This document shows positions 51,885-60,939 of a stretch of DNA of 64,000 nucleotides, one piece after another. Where the stretch lies: NCBI RefSeq assembly GCF_003131205.1, contig NZ_QFFY01000003.1:62001-126000 (forward strand), written 5' to 3'. Below the pieces are notes generated by a model that saw only the letters and a list, made by a program, of their open reading frames with translations, had not been told where the DNA came from and did no database searches. The first letter of the stretch is position 1. Every line of letters starts with the position of its first letter. A program made the position numbers and the translations under genes. The stretch is from Occallatibacter savannae (GTDB lineage: Bacteria > Acidobacteriota > Terriglobia > Terriglobales > Acidobacteriaceae).

Positions 51885-52349
51885 ATGCCAAACGGAAACG
51901 AGTTCAACGCCAACAGCCCAGCCACCCCTAACCAGACGCAGTACACGATGATCGGTAAGTCTATTCGGATCAAGGGCGAGATCACCGGCTCCGATCCTAT
52001 CTATATTTATGGATCAGTTGAAGGCACCATCGACGCCTCCGCCCACCGCGTGACGGTCGGCAAGGAAGGCACGGTGAAAGCAGACATTAACGCCCGCGAG
52101 GTCGTGATTATGGGCGACGTGTGCGGGAAGCTGCACAGCGACGAGCGCGTTGAGATTCGGAGTGAAGGGTCGCTGCTGGGCAATCTCTCAACGAAGCGTC
52201 TCAGCGTTGAGGAAGGTGCGGTTCTGCAGGGCACGATCGATGTCCACATGCCGGCAGAGAAGCCAAAGCAGGCGCCGAAGCCGGCGCAGGCGGAAGGCGC
52301 AGGCCAGGCGGAGCAGGAGCAGAGCCTGGCGATGTCAGAGGCCAGCTAA
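51885..52349 (+). CDS. Bactofilin
   Basis: 154 residues from ATG 51885, preceded by AAGGAT at 9 bases; starts at 51843 or 51753 are possible but look less natural. The DUF583 core shows the regular beta-helix pattern SIRIKGEITGSDPIYIYGSVEGTIDASAHRVTVGKEGTVKADINAREVVIMG in outline, with KLHSDERVEIRSEGSLLGNLS. The C-terminal tail is alanine/glutamine/glutamate-rich. Bactofilins polymerise into cytoskeletal filaments without nucleotide and position cell-wall or envelope enzymes. Confidence 0.92.
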   Translation: MPNGNEFNANSPATPNQTQYTMIGKSIRIKGEITGSDPIYIYGSVEGTIDASAHRVTVGKEGTVKADINAREVVIMGDVCGKLHSDERVEIRSEGSLLGNLSTKRLSVEEGAVLQGTIDVHMPAEKPKQAPKPAQAEGAGQAEQEQSLAMSEAS

Positions 52350-52391
52350 ACCCAGCGGGCACCTCAGTGCCATTTGCGAGAAAATGGGGGA

Positions 52392-53612
52392 GTGAAGCGC
52401 TCTGGAACCGCCGACCTCCCCCTGCACGGGGGACGTGTCCCTGCGTGGCTGGGCGAGCGCATGACGCTGCTTGGGACAGCGATTTCGGAGTGCGTGATTG
52501 AGGCGTACGGACCATCCGAGTACCTGACACGGCTTAGCGATCCATTCTGGTTTCAGGCCTTTGGCGCAGTAATGGGGATGGACTGGCATTCGTCCGGGAT
52601 TACCACATCGGTGCTGGGAGCGCTCAAGCGGGGGTTGAACCCGCGCTCCGCGGATCTGGGTTTTACGATCTGCGGAGGCCGCGGAAAGCACTCCCGGCGC
52701 ACGCCGGATGAGCTGATCGATTTCGCATCGCATACAGGATTGAACGGAGCCGAGTTGGCGCGTACAAGCCGGCTTACCGCTCGCATTGACAACAACGCTG
52801 TGGCCGACGGCTTTCAGCTGTATCTGCATTCGTTTGTCATTCACAAATCGGGCGAGTGGGCCGTAGTGCAGCAGGGGATGAACGAGGGAAATCGACTGGC
52901 CCGGCGCTACCACTGGCATTCGGCGGCGGTGCGGGATTTTGTTTCCGACCCGCACACCGCAATCGTGGGGAAGCCTCAAGGGACAATCCTGAACCTGGTG
53001 GACGCGCGTGCGGCAAAGGCTCAGCACGCACTGCTGGAGATCGCTCACGAGCCGGTGGAGTCGTCGCTCGGCGAGATCAGGAAGCTGGTGATGCCGGTTC
53101 ATCATGATCTTCGCGCCAAGGACGTTGATCTGAAGCGGCTGGGGGCAGTGCTGGCGGTGGCGCACGAGCAGGATCTGCGGGACTTTGCCTCGCTTTTACT
53201 TGTGGAAGGCTTGGGGCCACGAACGCTTCAATCGCTGGCGCTGGTGGCGGAGGTGGTGCACGGCGCCCCGAGCAGGTTTGCAGATCCGGCGCGGTTCTCG
53301 TTCGCGCATGGCGGCAAGGATGGTCATCCCTTCCCTGTTCCGCTGAAAACGTATGACGAGTCGCTTGGAGTTCTGCGGCGCGCATTGGACGCGGCGAAGA
53401 TCGGGCACACGGAGAAACTGGCGGGGTTTCGCCGGCTCGATAAGCTCACGCGAAACGTTGAAGCCGATATGGATCCCGTCGCGGACTTCAGCGGGGCGAT
53501 GGCGCATGAGCGGGAGATCTCGGCGTCGCTGGGTGGGCGGACGGTGTTCGATGACCGGGCCGAACAGAGAAAAATGAGTTCGAAACGCCAGCTTTCGTTG
53601 TTTCCTGAATGA
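52392..53612 (+). CDS. DUF763 domain-containing protein
   Basis: 406 residues from GTG (VKRSGTADLPLHGG), which matches the usual start of this family; TTG 52374 would add six residues. Further family features are LCFTICGGRGKHSRRTP-type sequence, RYHWHS, LVDARAAKAQ and DPARFSFAHGGKDGHPFPVPLKTYDES. DUF763 is well known from archaea and thermophiles, with no established function. It lies 43 bases after the bactofilin gene, same strand. The C-terminus is basic. Confidence 0.88.
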   Translation: MKRSGTADLPLHGGRVPAWLGERMTLLGTAISECVIEAYGPSEYLTRLSDPFWFQAFGAVMGMDWHSSGITTSVLGALKRGLNPRSADLGFTICGGRGKHSRRTPDELIDFASHTGLNGAELARTSRLTARIDNNAVADGFQLYLHSFVIHKSGEWAVVQQGMNEGNRLARRYHWHSAAVRDFVSDPHTAIVGKPQGTILNLVDARAAKAQHALLEIAHEPVESSLGEIRKLVMPVHHDLRAKDVDLKRLGAVLAVAHEQDLRDFASLLLVEGLGPRTLQSLALVAEVVHGAPSRFADPARFSFAHGGKDGHPFPVPLKTYDESLGVLRRALDAAKIGHTEKLAGFRRLDKLTRNVEADMDPVADFSGAMAHEREISASLGGRTVFDDRAEQRKMSSKRQLSLFPE

Positions 53613-53663
53613 TCTGAAAACGCGCGATGAGGCGGAGGAGAATCGGCTGTAGACTTGTTCGCA

Positions 53664-54515
53664 ATGAACAAGCTACTCGGCATAGTGTTTGCCCTCTTTG
53701 CAGTTCATGCGTGCTTCAGTATGCCGGCGAAGGCGGGACCGCAAAGGCACGTGCGCCTGGCGATCTGCCAGATTCTTGTGATTGACAGCGATCGGGAGGG
53801 GAACTTCCGACGTGTGGAGTATGCGCTGGAGCAGGCCGCCGCACAGCACGCGCAGATTGCGGTGTTTCCTGAATCATCCATTCTTGGTTGGGAAAACCCT
53901 GACGCGCACAGGATGGCGGCGGCCATTCCAGGAGCAGACAGCGACCGCATCGCAGGTCTGGCGCGCAAGTACGGGATGATGATCGCAATTGGGCTGGATG
54001 AAAAGGACGGAGAGCGTCTTTATGATTCCGCCATTCTCGTGGACAGGTCGGGCAAGCTGCTGTGGAAGCATCGGAAGATCAATGTGCTTCCCGAGTTGAT
54101 GACGCCGCCGTATTCCCAAGGCCGGCCGGAAGACATTGGAGTCGTGGAAACGGAGTTCGGCAGGATCGCAGTGCTGATCTGCGCCGATACGTTCAGCAAC
54201 GAGTTTGTGGACCGGATGAAGACACTGAAGCCAGACTTGATGCTGGTTCCCTACGGGTGGGCCGCCGCGAACGACAAATGGCCAGACCACTCGAAGGAGT
54301 TGGAGGCACTGGTGAGCCGGCGAGCCGCGCAGGTTCACTGCCCGATGGCGGGCGTAGATCTGGTGGGAGAGATGACGCACGGACCGTGGGCTGGCTGGAC
54401 GTACGGGGGGTCAAGCTTTGTGGCCGACGGCACCGGGCGCATCATCCTGACCGCACGCGACCGCGATACCGACCTGCGCGTGCTTGATCTGCCGATCGGC
54501 TCCCTTGCGGGTTGA
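53664..54515 (+). CDS. Secreted carbon-nitrogen hydrolase (nitrilase superfamily)
   Basis: 283 residues from ATG 53664 (an in-frame start 3 codons earlier is possible). A signal peptide (LLGIVFALFAVHACFSMPAKA) precedes the domain. The Glu-Lys-Cys triad is present: AVFPESS, WKHRKIN and VLICADTF. Such enzymes cleave amides or nitriles; a periplasmic location is unusual for the superfamily. Followed 52 bases later by the polX homologue. Confidence 0.85.
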   Translation: MNKLLGIVFALFAVHACFSMPAKAGPQRHVRLAICQILVIDSDREGNFRRVEYALEQAAAQHAQIAVFPESSILGWENPDAHRMAAAIPGADSDRIAGLARKYGMMIAIGLDEKDGERLYDSAILVDRSGKLLWKHRKINVLPELMTPPYSQGRPEDIGVVETEFGRIAVLICADTFSNEFVDRMKTLKPDLMLVPYGWAAANDKWPDHSKELEALVSRRAAQVHCPMAGVDLVGEMTHGPWAGWTYGGSSFVADGTGRIILTARDRDTDLRVLDLPIGSLAG

Positions 54516-54567
54516 AATCCTTTGATATTGAGACGCATCGAAGTCCTTGAGGAGTACAGCCGCAGAC

Positions 54568-56253
54568 GTGTCCGGTTCCGCCACGCTCAGCAACGCTGAA
54601 ATCGCCGACCGCCTTTCTTCGCTTGCGCAGCTGCTTACAGTGAAAGGCGATAACCCGTATAAGATCCGTGCGTACCGGCGAGCGGCGGCGACAATCCGTG
54701 GGCTGGGGGAGAGCGTAGACGAACTGGTTCGCAATGAGGGCGATCTGACTACGTACGAGGGGATCGGTAAGGCGATCGCCTTCGCGGTGCGCGAGATCGT
54801 TCTGGAAGGCAAGCTGGGCAGCCTGGAGAAGCTTCGCGCGGAAGTTCCACCTGAGGTGGTGGCCATCAACCAGCATCCGCGGCTGGATGCGAAGCGGGTG
54901 CTGCGCGTGTACAAGAAGCTGGGCCTTTCCTCTATCGAGGAGTTGCGCAAGGCTCTCGACAGCGGGCAGATCGACGAGGTGTTCGGTGCGCGCATGGCGC
55001 AGCACATCCGGCAGGGGCTGATCGAATCGAGTGCCATCCTTCTCTATCACGCGCACTCGCTGGTTGCGGCCATCCAGCATTTTCTGCTGAAGAAGTGCGG
55101 CGTTGCGAGAGCGATCGCAACGGGAGACTACCGGCGATGTGTGGAGGTGATCAGCTCGCTTGACTTCCTTGTCGAGACGACTGACTTTCGCGACGCTGTC
55201 GAGGCATTTCAGAAATTCGGCGGGCGTACGCCGATGCTGGAGTTGACCGCGAAAGCTGCAACCTTCTCATTGCCTGCGGGACCCATGCTGCGGCTCGAAC
55301 CAGCCTTCAGGAATCATTGGGGCCTGGCGCTCATACGTCGGACGGGATCGAAGACGCACCTATCAAAGCTCACGAGGGTGACGGGAAGCCTTTCGGCTCT
55401 GGACCGAACCAGGCAGTTTTCGACTGAAGAAGAGTTTTACAAAGAATTCGGCCTGCAGTTCATTCCGCCTGAGTTGCGAGAAGGCCGGGATGAGATGAGA
55501 CTCGCACGCGAGCGCAAGCTGCCGGCACTCATCACACAGGAAGATCTGCGCGGCGATCTGCACATGCACACGGAGGCGAGCGACGGCATCGCGACGCTGG
55601 AGCAGATGGCGCTTGCGGCGAAGAGCCGGAAGTATGCGTATGTGGGCATCAGCGATCATTCGCCCAGTCTGAAGATTGCTAACGGACTTTCGGTCGAGAG
55701 ATTAAAAGAGCAGATCCGCGCGATCGACAAGCTGAATGAGAAGCTCACGGGCATTCGCATTCTCAAGTCCGCGGAAGTCGACATTCTGGCAGATGGGACG
55801 CTCGATTATCCGGACGAGATTCTGCGCGAACTTGACTACACCGTGTGCTCCATTCATTCGCGATTCGGGATGAACAAGGAGCAGCAGACGGAGCGGGTTC
55901 TGCGCGCAATGGATAATCGTTACTTCAACATTCTCGGGCATGCAACGGGGCGGCTGCTGCTGAAGAGGCCGGGATATGAAATCGACGTTGAGCGCGTGAT
56001 CGCGCATGCAAAGGAGAACTGCTGCTTTTTTGAGCTGAACTCCAGCCCCGACCGGCTCGATGTTTCAGCTGAAAATGCGCGAATGATTCGAGAAGCGGGC
56101 GTGTTGATCGCTATCTCGACCGATTCGCACAGCACCGGCGAGCTGGCCACGATTCGCTATGGCCTGGAGCAAGCGCGGCGCGCGGGGCTGGAGAAGGCGG
56201 CGGTGCTCAATACGCGATCGCTGTCGGAGATTTTGAAGCTGTTCGCCCGGTAG
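54568..56253 (+). CDS. polX: PolX-family DNA polymerase/PHP protein with impaired polymerase site
   Basis: 561 residues from GTG, with GAGGAG 13 bases upstream; a TTG seven codons earlier is an alternative. Helix-hairpin-helix domains at the N-terminus (NPYKIRAYRRAAATIRGLGE, YEGIGKAIA) bind DNA. The palm region has GDYRRCVEVISSLDFL where active PolX has G-S-x-R-R...G-D-x-D: S187 is D and the first catalytic aspartate is S197, only D199 being kept. The C-terminal PHP domain is intact: D330-L-H-M-H334, GISDHSPSL, AEVDIL, CSIHSRF, GHATGR, STDSHS. It should be a PHP 3'-5' exonuclease or endonuclease in base excision repair with little or no polymerisation. Confidence 0.88.
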   Translation: MSGSATLSNAEIADRLSSLAQLLTVKGDNPYKIRAYRRAAATIRGLGESVDELVRNEGDLTTYEGIGKAIAFAVREIVLEGKLGSLEKLRAEVPPEVVAINQHPRLDAKRVLRVYKKLGLSSIEELRKALDSGQIDEVFGARMAQHIRQGLIESSAILLYHAHSLVAAIQHFLLKKCGVARAIATGDYRRCVEVISSLDFLVETTDFRDAVEAFQKFGGRTPMLELTAKAATFSLPAGPMLRLEPAFRNHWGLALIRRTGSKTHLSKLTRVTGSLSALDRTRQFSTEEEFYKEFGLQFIPPELREGRDEMRLARERKLPALITQEDLRGDLHMHTEASDGIATLEQMALAAKSRKYAYVGISDHSPSLKIANGLSVERLKEQIRAIDKLNEKLTGIRILKSAEVDILADGTLDYPDEILRELDYTVCSIHSRFGMNKEQQTERVLRAMDNRYFNILGHATGRLLLKRPGYEIDVERVIAHAKENCCFFELNSSPDRLDVSAENARMIREAGVLIAISTDSHSTGELATIRYGLEQARRAGLEKAAVLNTRSLSEILKLFAR

Positions 56254-56341
56254 TGATGCAGTTCAGTTCAAGAGAAGAGTAGCGACCGTGCGACTACGTC
56301 ACACTTCGATTGCCTTGTCTCAATGTGCGACATTTAAGGAG

Positions 56342-57304
56342 ATGCCAAGTAACACTACGATGAGTCCGCGCATTGCTTTTCTCGGTTATGGGGCATGCGC
56401 GGTTGCGGGGTGCCTGTGGGGGACGGGCTTCTATTTTGGCCGGCTCGCGCTGAACGAGATGAGCGTGGAGCATATGGTTCTTTATCGTTTTGTGTTCGCG
56501 TGCCTGGGCCTGCTGCCGGTTGCGCTGTTGAATCGGGTACGGCTGACGGCGGTTGAATGGCGCATGCTGCTGGTGTCGGCGGCGTTCGGGATTCCGATTC
56601 AGTTTCTGATTCAGTTTCATGGGCTGGCGCACACGACGGTGAGCCACGCTGCTCTGATGGTGGGGACCATGCCCGTGCTTTTGGGTGTCGCGGCGGTACT
56701 GTTTGCAGGCGAAAGGCTCGAGCCGGTCGGCTGGATTGCGCTGGTCGGGTCGACGGCTGGCGCTGCGCTCATTGTGCTGGGAGGTCATCGCGGTCCTGCT
56801 ACACAAGGAGAGCCGAGCCTCTATGGCGACATGCTTGTTGTGTTGTCGCTGATCGTCGCACTTGCCTGGGTGCTGCTGAACAAGAGGCTGATGCAATCAC
56901 ATAGCCCAATTGTGGTAACGGCATATTGCATTCTCTCGGGAACGGCGATGCTTGCAGTTTGGATTCTAGGGCCGATGCTATTCAATCCGTGGCGGCAGAA
57001 TAAGGTTGCGGCCCCGCCCTTCAGCCACGTGAGCGCAACGGCGTGGGTTGCGCTGGCGATCAGCGGGCTGGCGTGTACCGCCACGACTACGTTTCTGTGG
57101 AACTGGGGGATCCATCGCGTGCCTGCATCAAGAGCGGGGGTGTTTCTGAATATTGAGCCGGCTCTGGGGTCCTATCTGGGGGTGAGGCTTCTTGGAGAGC
57201 ACCTGGGCCCGTATGCGTGGGCAGGGGGTGGGCTGATCCTCGCCGCGGCAGTGATTCTCACGACCCGCGGTCACGAGCCCCAGCCCGACATCATTCTTGA
57301 GTAA
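56342..57304 (+). CDS. DMT-superfamily EamA-type transporter
   Basis: 320 residues from ATG 56342; GTG 56288 or ATG 56360 are also possible because the ribosome binding site is unclear. Ten hydrophobic segments in two EamA repeats are visible, for example AVAGCLWGTGFYFGRLAL and VALAWVLLNKRLM, with the second-half WNWGIHRVPASRAGVFLNIEPALGSYLGVRLLGE. Inner-membrane exporter or importer of metabolites, substrate unknown. A weak hairpin (TTAGGTC/GACCTAA, 57321-57346) follows the gene. Confidence 0.85.
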   Translation: MPSNTTMSPRIAFLGYGACAVAGCLWGTGFYFGRLALNEMSVEHMVLYRFVFACLGLLPVALLNRVRLTAVEWRMLLVSAAFGIPIQFLIQFHGLAHTTVSHAALMVGTMPVLLGVAAVLFAGERLEPVGWIALVGSTAGAALIVLGGHRGPATQGEPSLYGDMLVVLSLIVALAWVLLNKRLMQSHSPIVVTAYCILSGTAMLAVWILGPMLFNPWRQNKVAAPPFSHVSATAWVALAISGLACTATTTFLWNWGIHRVPASRAGVFLNIEPALGSYLGVRLLGEHLGPYAWAGGGLILAAAVILTTRGHEPQPDIILE

Positions 57305-57427
57305 TCGTTCGTAATGCGCCTTAGGTCACACTCCGGATGGACCTAAAGACCCATAGCCCTTACCCGATAAGGATCATTGAGGGTTTCTGGAGCGCGGCTA
57401 GACTTGCTTCTAGTCTGCGGAGGATGT

Positions 57428-57835
57428 GTGACGCTGTTGACCTGGAGCCACGAGTGCATCATTGGAGTGCAGGCAATGGATGATCAGCACGGCATCCTGA
57501 TGGACACGCTGAACGAACTGCGGCGCATGATCGTGCGGGGATCGGATCGGCGGCAGGTTTCGCTCCAACTCGAACGGCTGATTGAGTTCACGCAGATGCA
57601 CTTCCAGAGCGAAGAGCAGTTGCTGGAGCAGCACCGGTTTCCTGGAACAGCCGAACATCGCGACAGCCACCATGCGTTACTGTCGCGGCTCTACTCTGCC
57701 CTGGAGCATGTGAATCGAGAGGAGCCGATTCACTTCAGTTCCGTGCTTGAGTTCCTGCCGTCGTGGTATCAGGAACATGTGGAGCAGGTGGATCAGCCGT
57801 ACGGTCAGTGGCTGAACGAGCGCGGAGTGTACTGA
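57428..57835 (+). CDS. Bacteriohemerythrin
   Basis: 135 residues from GTG with GGAGG 4 bases upstream; the open frame extends 17 codons further but the sequence from VTLLTWSHECIIG fits the family start. Ligands of the di-iron site are H21, H58, E62, H77, H81, H117 and D122. It binds oxygen or iron in the cytoplasm, for sensing or delivery. Single gene; a low-complexity tract follows. Confidence 0.9.
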   Translation: MTLLTWSHECIIGVQAMDDQHGILMDTLNELRRMIVRGSDRRQVSLQLERLIEFTQMHFQSEEQLLEQHRFPGTAEHRDSHHALLSRLYSALEHVNREEPIHFSSVLEFLPSWYQEHVEQVDQPYGQWLNERGVY

Positions 57836-57840
57836 AGAGC

Positions 57841-57898
57841 AGTTTTCAGTCTTCAGTTTTCAGTTCTCAGTTCTCAGCTTTTAGCTCTTAGCTCTTTG
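57841..57898. repeat. CAGTTTT/CAGTTCT heptamer-like tract
   Basis: About eight irregular 7-base units of the type TTCAGTT, TCTCAGC and TTAGCTC follow the hemerythrin stop codon, up to the convergent holA gene. Confidence 0.75.
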
Positions 57899-57919
57899 TT
57901 CCGAGCGCTTCAAGACACA

Positions 57920-59086
57920 CTAGCTTTCGAAGGAGAGTTGTGTAGAGGCCCAGGCGGGGAGAGTGGGTTTGGGCTCGGAAGCGAGGTCGTAGACCAGCCG
58001 CTCGAGGACGAGGCGCTTGTCTGGCGGGGAAGAGCGGAGTTCCAGATCGGCGCGAGCGATGAGGCGAAGGGCGCGCGTGAGTTCGCGGCGACTCTTGTAG
58101 CGGCGGGCCTGGCGAATGAGATCGTCGGCTGCAAATGGTGGCATGCGGAAACCCTGCCACAACGCTTGCCAGATGGCGCGCGAATCGCGGACGTTCTTCT
58201 CAAGAATCACGAGCATCTGGCGGAAGGTGCGGGCCAGCATGTAAAGCTGCCCGATGGCTGCGTCTTCACCCGCATCCGAGCTGTTCAAGAGTCCATTGAG
58301 GAGAGCCAGGGCTTTTGCCGCGTTGCGGGAGCTGATGGCGTCGGTCAGTTCATAGAGGGAGCGCTGCTTCGCGGCGAGGACCATCGTTTCAACGTCGCCG
58401 AGGGTGATGCGACCGCGACCAGAGGTGTAGAGCAAGAGTTTTTCGAGCTCTGAGGCGATGAGCATCATGTCGGAGCCGAGCGCGTCGACGAGTTCGCGCG
58501 CGGCATCGGGGTCGAGTCTGGTTTCGGCTGCCTGGGCGGTTGCGGCCGCCCAACGCATCGCGTCTTCGTCGCCAACGCGAGCGAGCTCGACCAGTCCGCA
58601 GTGCTCGCCGAGTGTTTCCTGAAGACGTTCGAAGCGCCCCTTATCTTCAAGCTCCATGCGCCGCGTGTCCGTGGGAATGCGGAGGAAGTCTGCGACAAAA
58701 ATGAGAAGAGCCTGCGGGTTGGGCGAGTGGAAGTAACGAGCAAGCGCGCCGAACTCGTCCTTCTTTGCGCCGCGGGTATAGAGCTGGCGGACGTTGCGGA
58801 TGAAGATGACCTGGAACGGTGCCATCAGGGAGGGCGTCTGGGCGCGATCGAGGACGTCGAAGATGGGGGTGGAAGACAGATCGAAATCGGAAAGGCAGAA
58901 GTCTCTGAGGTCGGCGGGGACGAAGGCCTTCAGGACGGCTTCGCGACAGCGGTCAAGCAGGAAGATCTCGTCGCCGGCAAGGACGTATCCGGGTTTGAGA
59001 GAGCCCTGCCCAGCGGATGCAGACTCGATCTCTGAAACGAAACGGCCCACGGCACTGAACCCGGCGCCCCAGCGTCCCGCGCTCAT
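57920..59086 (-). CDS. holA: DNA polymerase III delta subunit
   Basis: 388 residues from the ATG preceded by GAGGGA at 7 bases. The N-terminal AAA+-like domain (YVLAGDEIFLLDRCREAVLKAF) and the family pattern ALGSDMMLIASELEKLLLYTSGRGRITLGDVETMV lead to the C-terminal oligomerisation domain (SLYELTDAISSRNAAKALALL, RTFRQMLVILEKN, RRYKSRRELTRALRLIARADLELRSSP in outline). It is the wrench that opens the sliding clamp in the clamp loader. Downstream of lptE on the same strand, a frequent pairing. Confidence 0.92.
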   Translation of the reverse strand: MSAGRWGAGFSAVGRFVSEIESASAGQGSLKPGYVLAGDEIFLLDRCREAVLKAFVPADLRDFCLSDFDLSSTPIFDVLDRAQTPSLMAPFQVIFIRNVRQLYTRGAKKDEFGALARYFHSPNPQALLIFVADFLRIPTDTRRMELEDKGRFERLQETLGEHCGLVELARVGDEDAMRWAAATAQAAETRLDPDAARELVDALGSDMMLIASELEKLLLYTSGRGRITLGDVETMVLAAKQRSLYELTDAISSRNAAKALALLNGLLNSSDAGEDAAIGQLYMLARTFRQMLVILEKNVRDSRAIWQALWQGFRMPPFAADDLIRQARRYKSRRELTRALRLIARADLELRSSPPDKRLVLERLVYDLASEPKPTLPAWASTQLSFES

Positions 59087-59207
59087 CTGCTGATCCCTCG
59101 ACAAGAGTGGCTTCGGCGCGAAGTGCTCATGCGTGTTCAGGATATCAGCGCATCACTCAACAAGAGGCTGAGGAAAGCAGGGGCCGAAACTCATCCGCAA
59201 ACCCCGA

Positions 59208-59262
59208 AAGAGCGGGGGACGAGGGGACGAGGAACGGGGGAACAAGGAGACCAGAGAACCTA
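59208..59262. repeat. GGGGGACGAGGGGACGAGG tract upstream of holA
   Basis: Repeated GGGGACGAGG/GGGGGAAC units, resembling the GGGAC-rich tracts at 25104-25160 and, inverted, 6433-6552. It separates holA and lptE. Confidence 0.55.
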
Positions 59263-59327
59263 GTGCGGGAATTCCGATTCCGACTGTTCTCCGCCGCTTT
59301 TGTTAACTTGTGCCTTTGTCCCCTGCC

Positions 59328-59861
59328 CTAAAGACCTTCCATGACGTCGGAGACCAGGGCGCGGGCGAAGTCACGCGAGATGCGTTCGACGGCGGCTGGG
59401 CTCTCATCGAGGAAGGTGGGAAGGTCGGTGGTGGACTGGTATTGCCCGCGGAAGACATAGTTCTTGTTTTCGTAGAGGACGTTGCCATCGCGATCATTCA
59501 GGGTGACGGAGATGACAAGGGTGATGAGGAAGCTGGAAGACTGCTGGGTGGTGGTGTTGTAGGTGAGCGGCGCGACTACCTCGTTGAGGATGGTGCCGTG
59601 GAGTACGACGTCGGGACGGATGCCCTCGCCGGGGGAGACCCGCATCTTCGATCGAGCGGCAAACTCCCGGATCACTGCGTCGGTGAGCGCCACTTCCGTG
59701 TGGTACGCCTCGGTGCGGGTCGCGAAGACGGGAACGGCCACGGTGTGCGCGTCAGGCGGCAGATGTGTCGCAGCGCCTACAGTGTGGTACCCGCAGCCGG
59801 AGAGCAGGGTGAGGGCGGCAAGAGGCACCAAGGTGATTCGCGGGATCATGTTTGAATTCAT
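59328..59861 (-). CDS. lptE: LPS-assembly lipoprotein LptE
   Basis: 177 residues from ATG 59861 (ATG 59849 also possible). Signal sequence with lipobox LLSGC; GYHTVG after the cysteine is the LptE signature. VAVPVFATRTEAYHTEVALTDAVIREFAARSKMRV and VISVTLNDRDGNVLYENKNYVFRGQY match the LptE fold. It plugs the LptD translocon in the outer membrane. The gene precedes holA on the minus strand. Confidence 0.88.
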   Translation of the reverse strand: MNSNMIPRITLVPLAALTLLSGCGYHTVGAATHLPPDAHTVAVPVFATRTEAYHTEVALTDAVIREFAARSKMRVSPGEGIRPDVVLHGTILNEVVAPLTYNTTTQQSSSFLITLVISVTLNDRDGNVLYENKNYVFRGQYQSTTDLPTFLDESPAAVERISRDFARALVSDVMEGL

Positions 59862-59905
59862 TGTAGCTGTGGTTACGCTGGAGCCGCGGCGACTAGCATG
59901 ACAGC

Positions 59906-60325
59906 ATGACCTGGATTGGATGGGCACTGCTTTCAGCGCTCTTCGCAGCGGCTACCGCGCTGCTGGCGAAGGTGGGCGTGGCGCATGTCGACTCAAACCT
60001 TGCGACCGCGATTCGCACAACGGTGGTGCTCGTGTTTGCCTGGGGCATCGCTTTGGCTCTGGGAAAGCACGGGGAGTTGCGCTTGCTAGATCGGAAGACG
60101 CTTCTGTTCCTTGTTCTTTCGGGGCTGGCGACTGGGCTCTCATGGCTGTGCTATTTCCGCGCTCTGCAACTGGGGCCAGCATCGCGGGTGGCGCCGCTCG
60201 ACAAGCTGAGCGTGCCACTGGTGATGCTGTTTGCCTGGCTGATTCTGGGTGAAAAGCTTACCGGGGCCGCGCTGACGGGGGGGCTTCTGATCACCGCAGG
60301 CGCGATCGTGATGGTACTGGGTTGA
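59906..60325 (+). CDS. Half-size EamA transporter
   Basis: 139 residues with five hydrophobic segments: one EamA unit (WALLSALFAAATALLAKVG to VMLFAWLILGEKLTGAALTGG), half the length of the usual ten-helix proteins. Such proteins probably work as homodimers, as in EmrE-like transporters. ATG start; lies 53 bases before aroK. Confidence 0.85.
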   Translation: MTWIGWALLSALFAAATALLAKVGVAHVDSNLATAIRTTVVLVFAWGIALALGKHGELRLLDRKTLLFLVLSGLATGLSWLCYFRALQLGPASRVAPLDKLSVPLVMLFAWLILGEKLTGAALTGGLLITAGAIVMVLG

Positions 60326-60377
60326 TCCTTATACTGGGGGTGAGCAAATTCACCGCCCAAACAAGCTAAACCGACGC

Positions 60378-60920
60378 ATGAACTTTAGCCCCGTAAACCC
60401 GCCCGTTCGCATCATCCTGACCGGTTTCATGGGATCCGGGAAGTCTACCGTTGGGCCGATGGTCGCTGAGCGGCTGGACTGGCGATTTGTCGACGTGGAT
60501 GACGTGATCGAAGACGAGGCGGGGATGACGATCGCGCAGATCTTCGCAACCCGGGGGGAAGCGGCATTCCGCGAAGCCGAGCACGCGACCATCGCACGGC
60601 TCGCGCGTGAAGAGAATCTCGTCCTCGCGCTCGGAGGCGGAGCTATCGAAAGCGAAGAGACGCGGAAGCTGCTTTTGAACTCACCCGGAACTTTTCTGGT
60701 TCATCTTGAAGTGGAACTGGAGACGACGCTCGCCCGATGCAGCGGGACGGAGGGAACCCGACCTGTTCTTGCAGATGAGACAAATCTTGCCGCGCGGTAT
60801 GAGCGCAGGCTGCCGCTTTACCGGATGGCGCATGCCTCGATTTCAGCGAATACCAAGACACCAAATGAAGTGGCTGAGGCGCTGGTAGGCCTCGTCGGGC
60901 TGAGACGCCAGACGGCCTGA
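60378..60920 (+). CDS. aroK: Shikimate kinase
   Basis: 180 residues. P-loop G16-FMGSGK22-ST, the shikimate-binding VDVDDVIEDEAGMTIAQIF, FREAEHATI and LALGGGAI motifs, and the lid region ARCSGTEGTRPVL. The chain ends ARYERRLPLYRMAHASI, as usual. Catalyses phosphorylation of shikimate in aromatic amino acid synthesis. Single aro gene here. Confidence 0.93.
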   Translation: MNFSPVNPPVRIILTGFMGSGKSTVGPMVAERLDWRFVDVDDVIEDEAGMTIAQIFATRGEAAFREAEHATIARLAREENLVLALGGGAIESEETRKLLLNSPGTFLVHLEVELETTLARCSGTEGTRPVLADETNLAARYERRLPLYRMAHASISANTKTPNEVAEALVGLVGLRRQTA

Positions 60921-60939
60921 CGCGTGACATGAGCTGATC

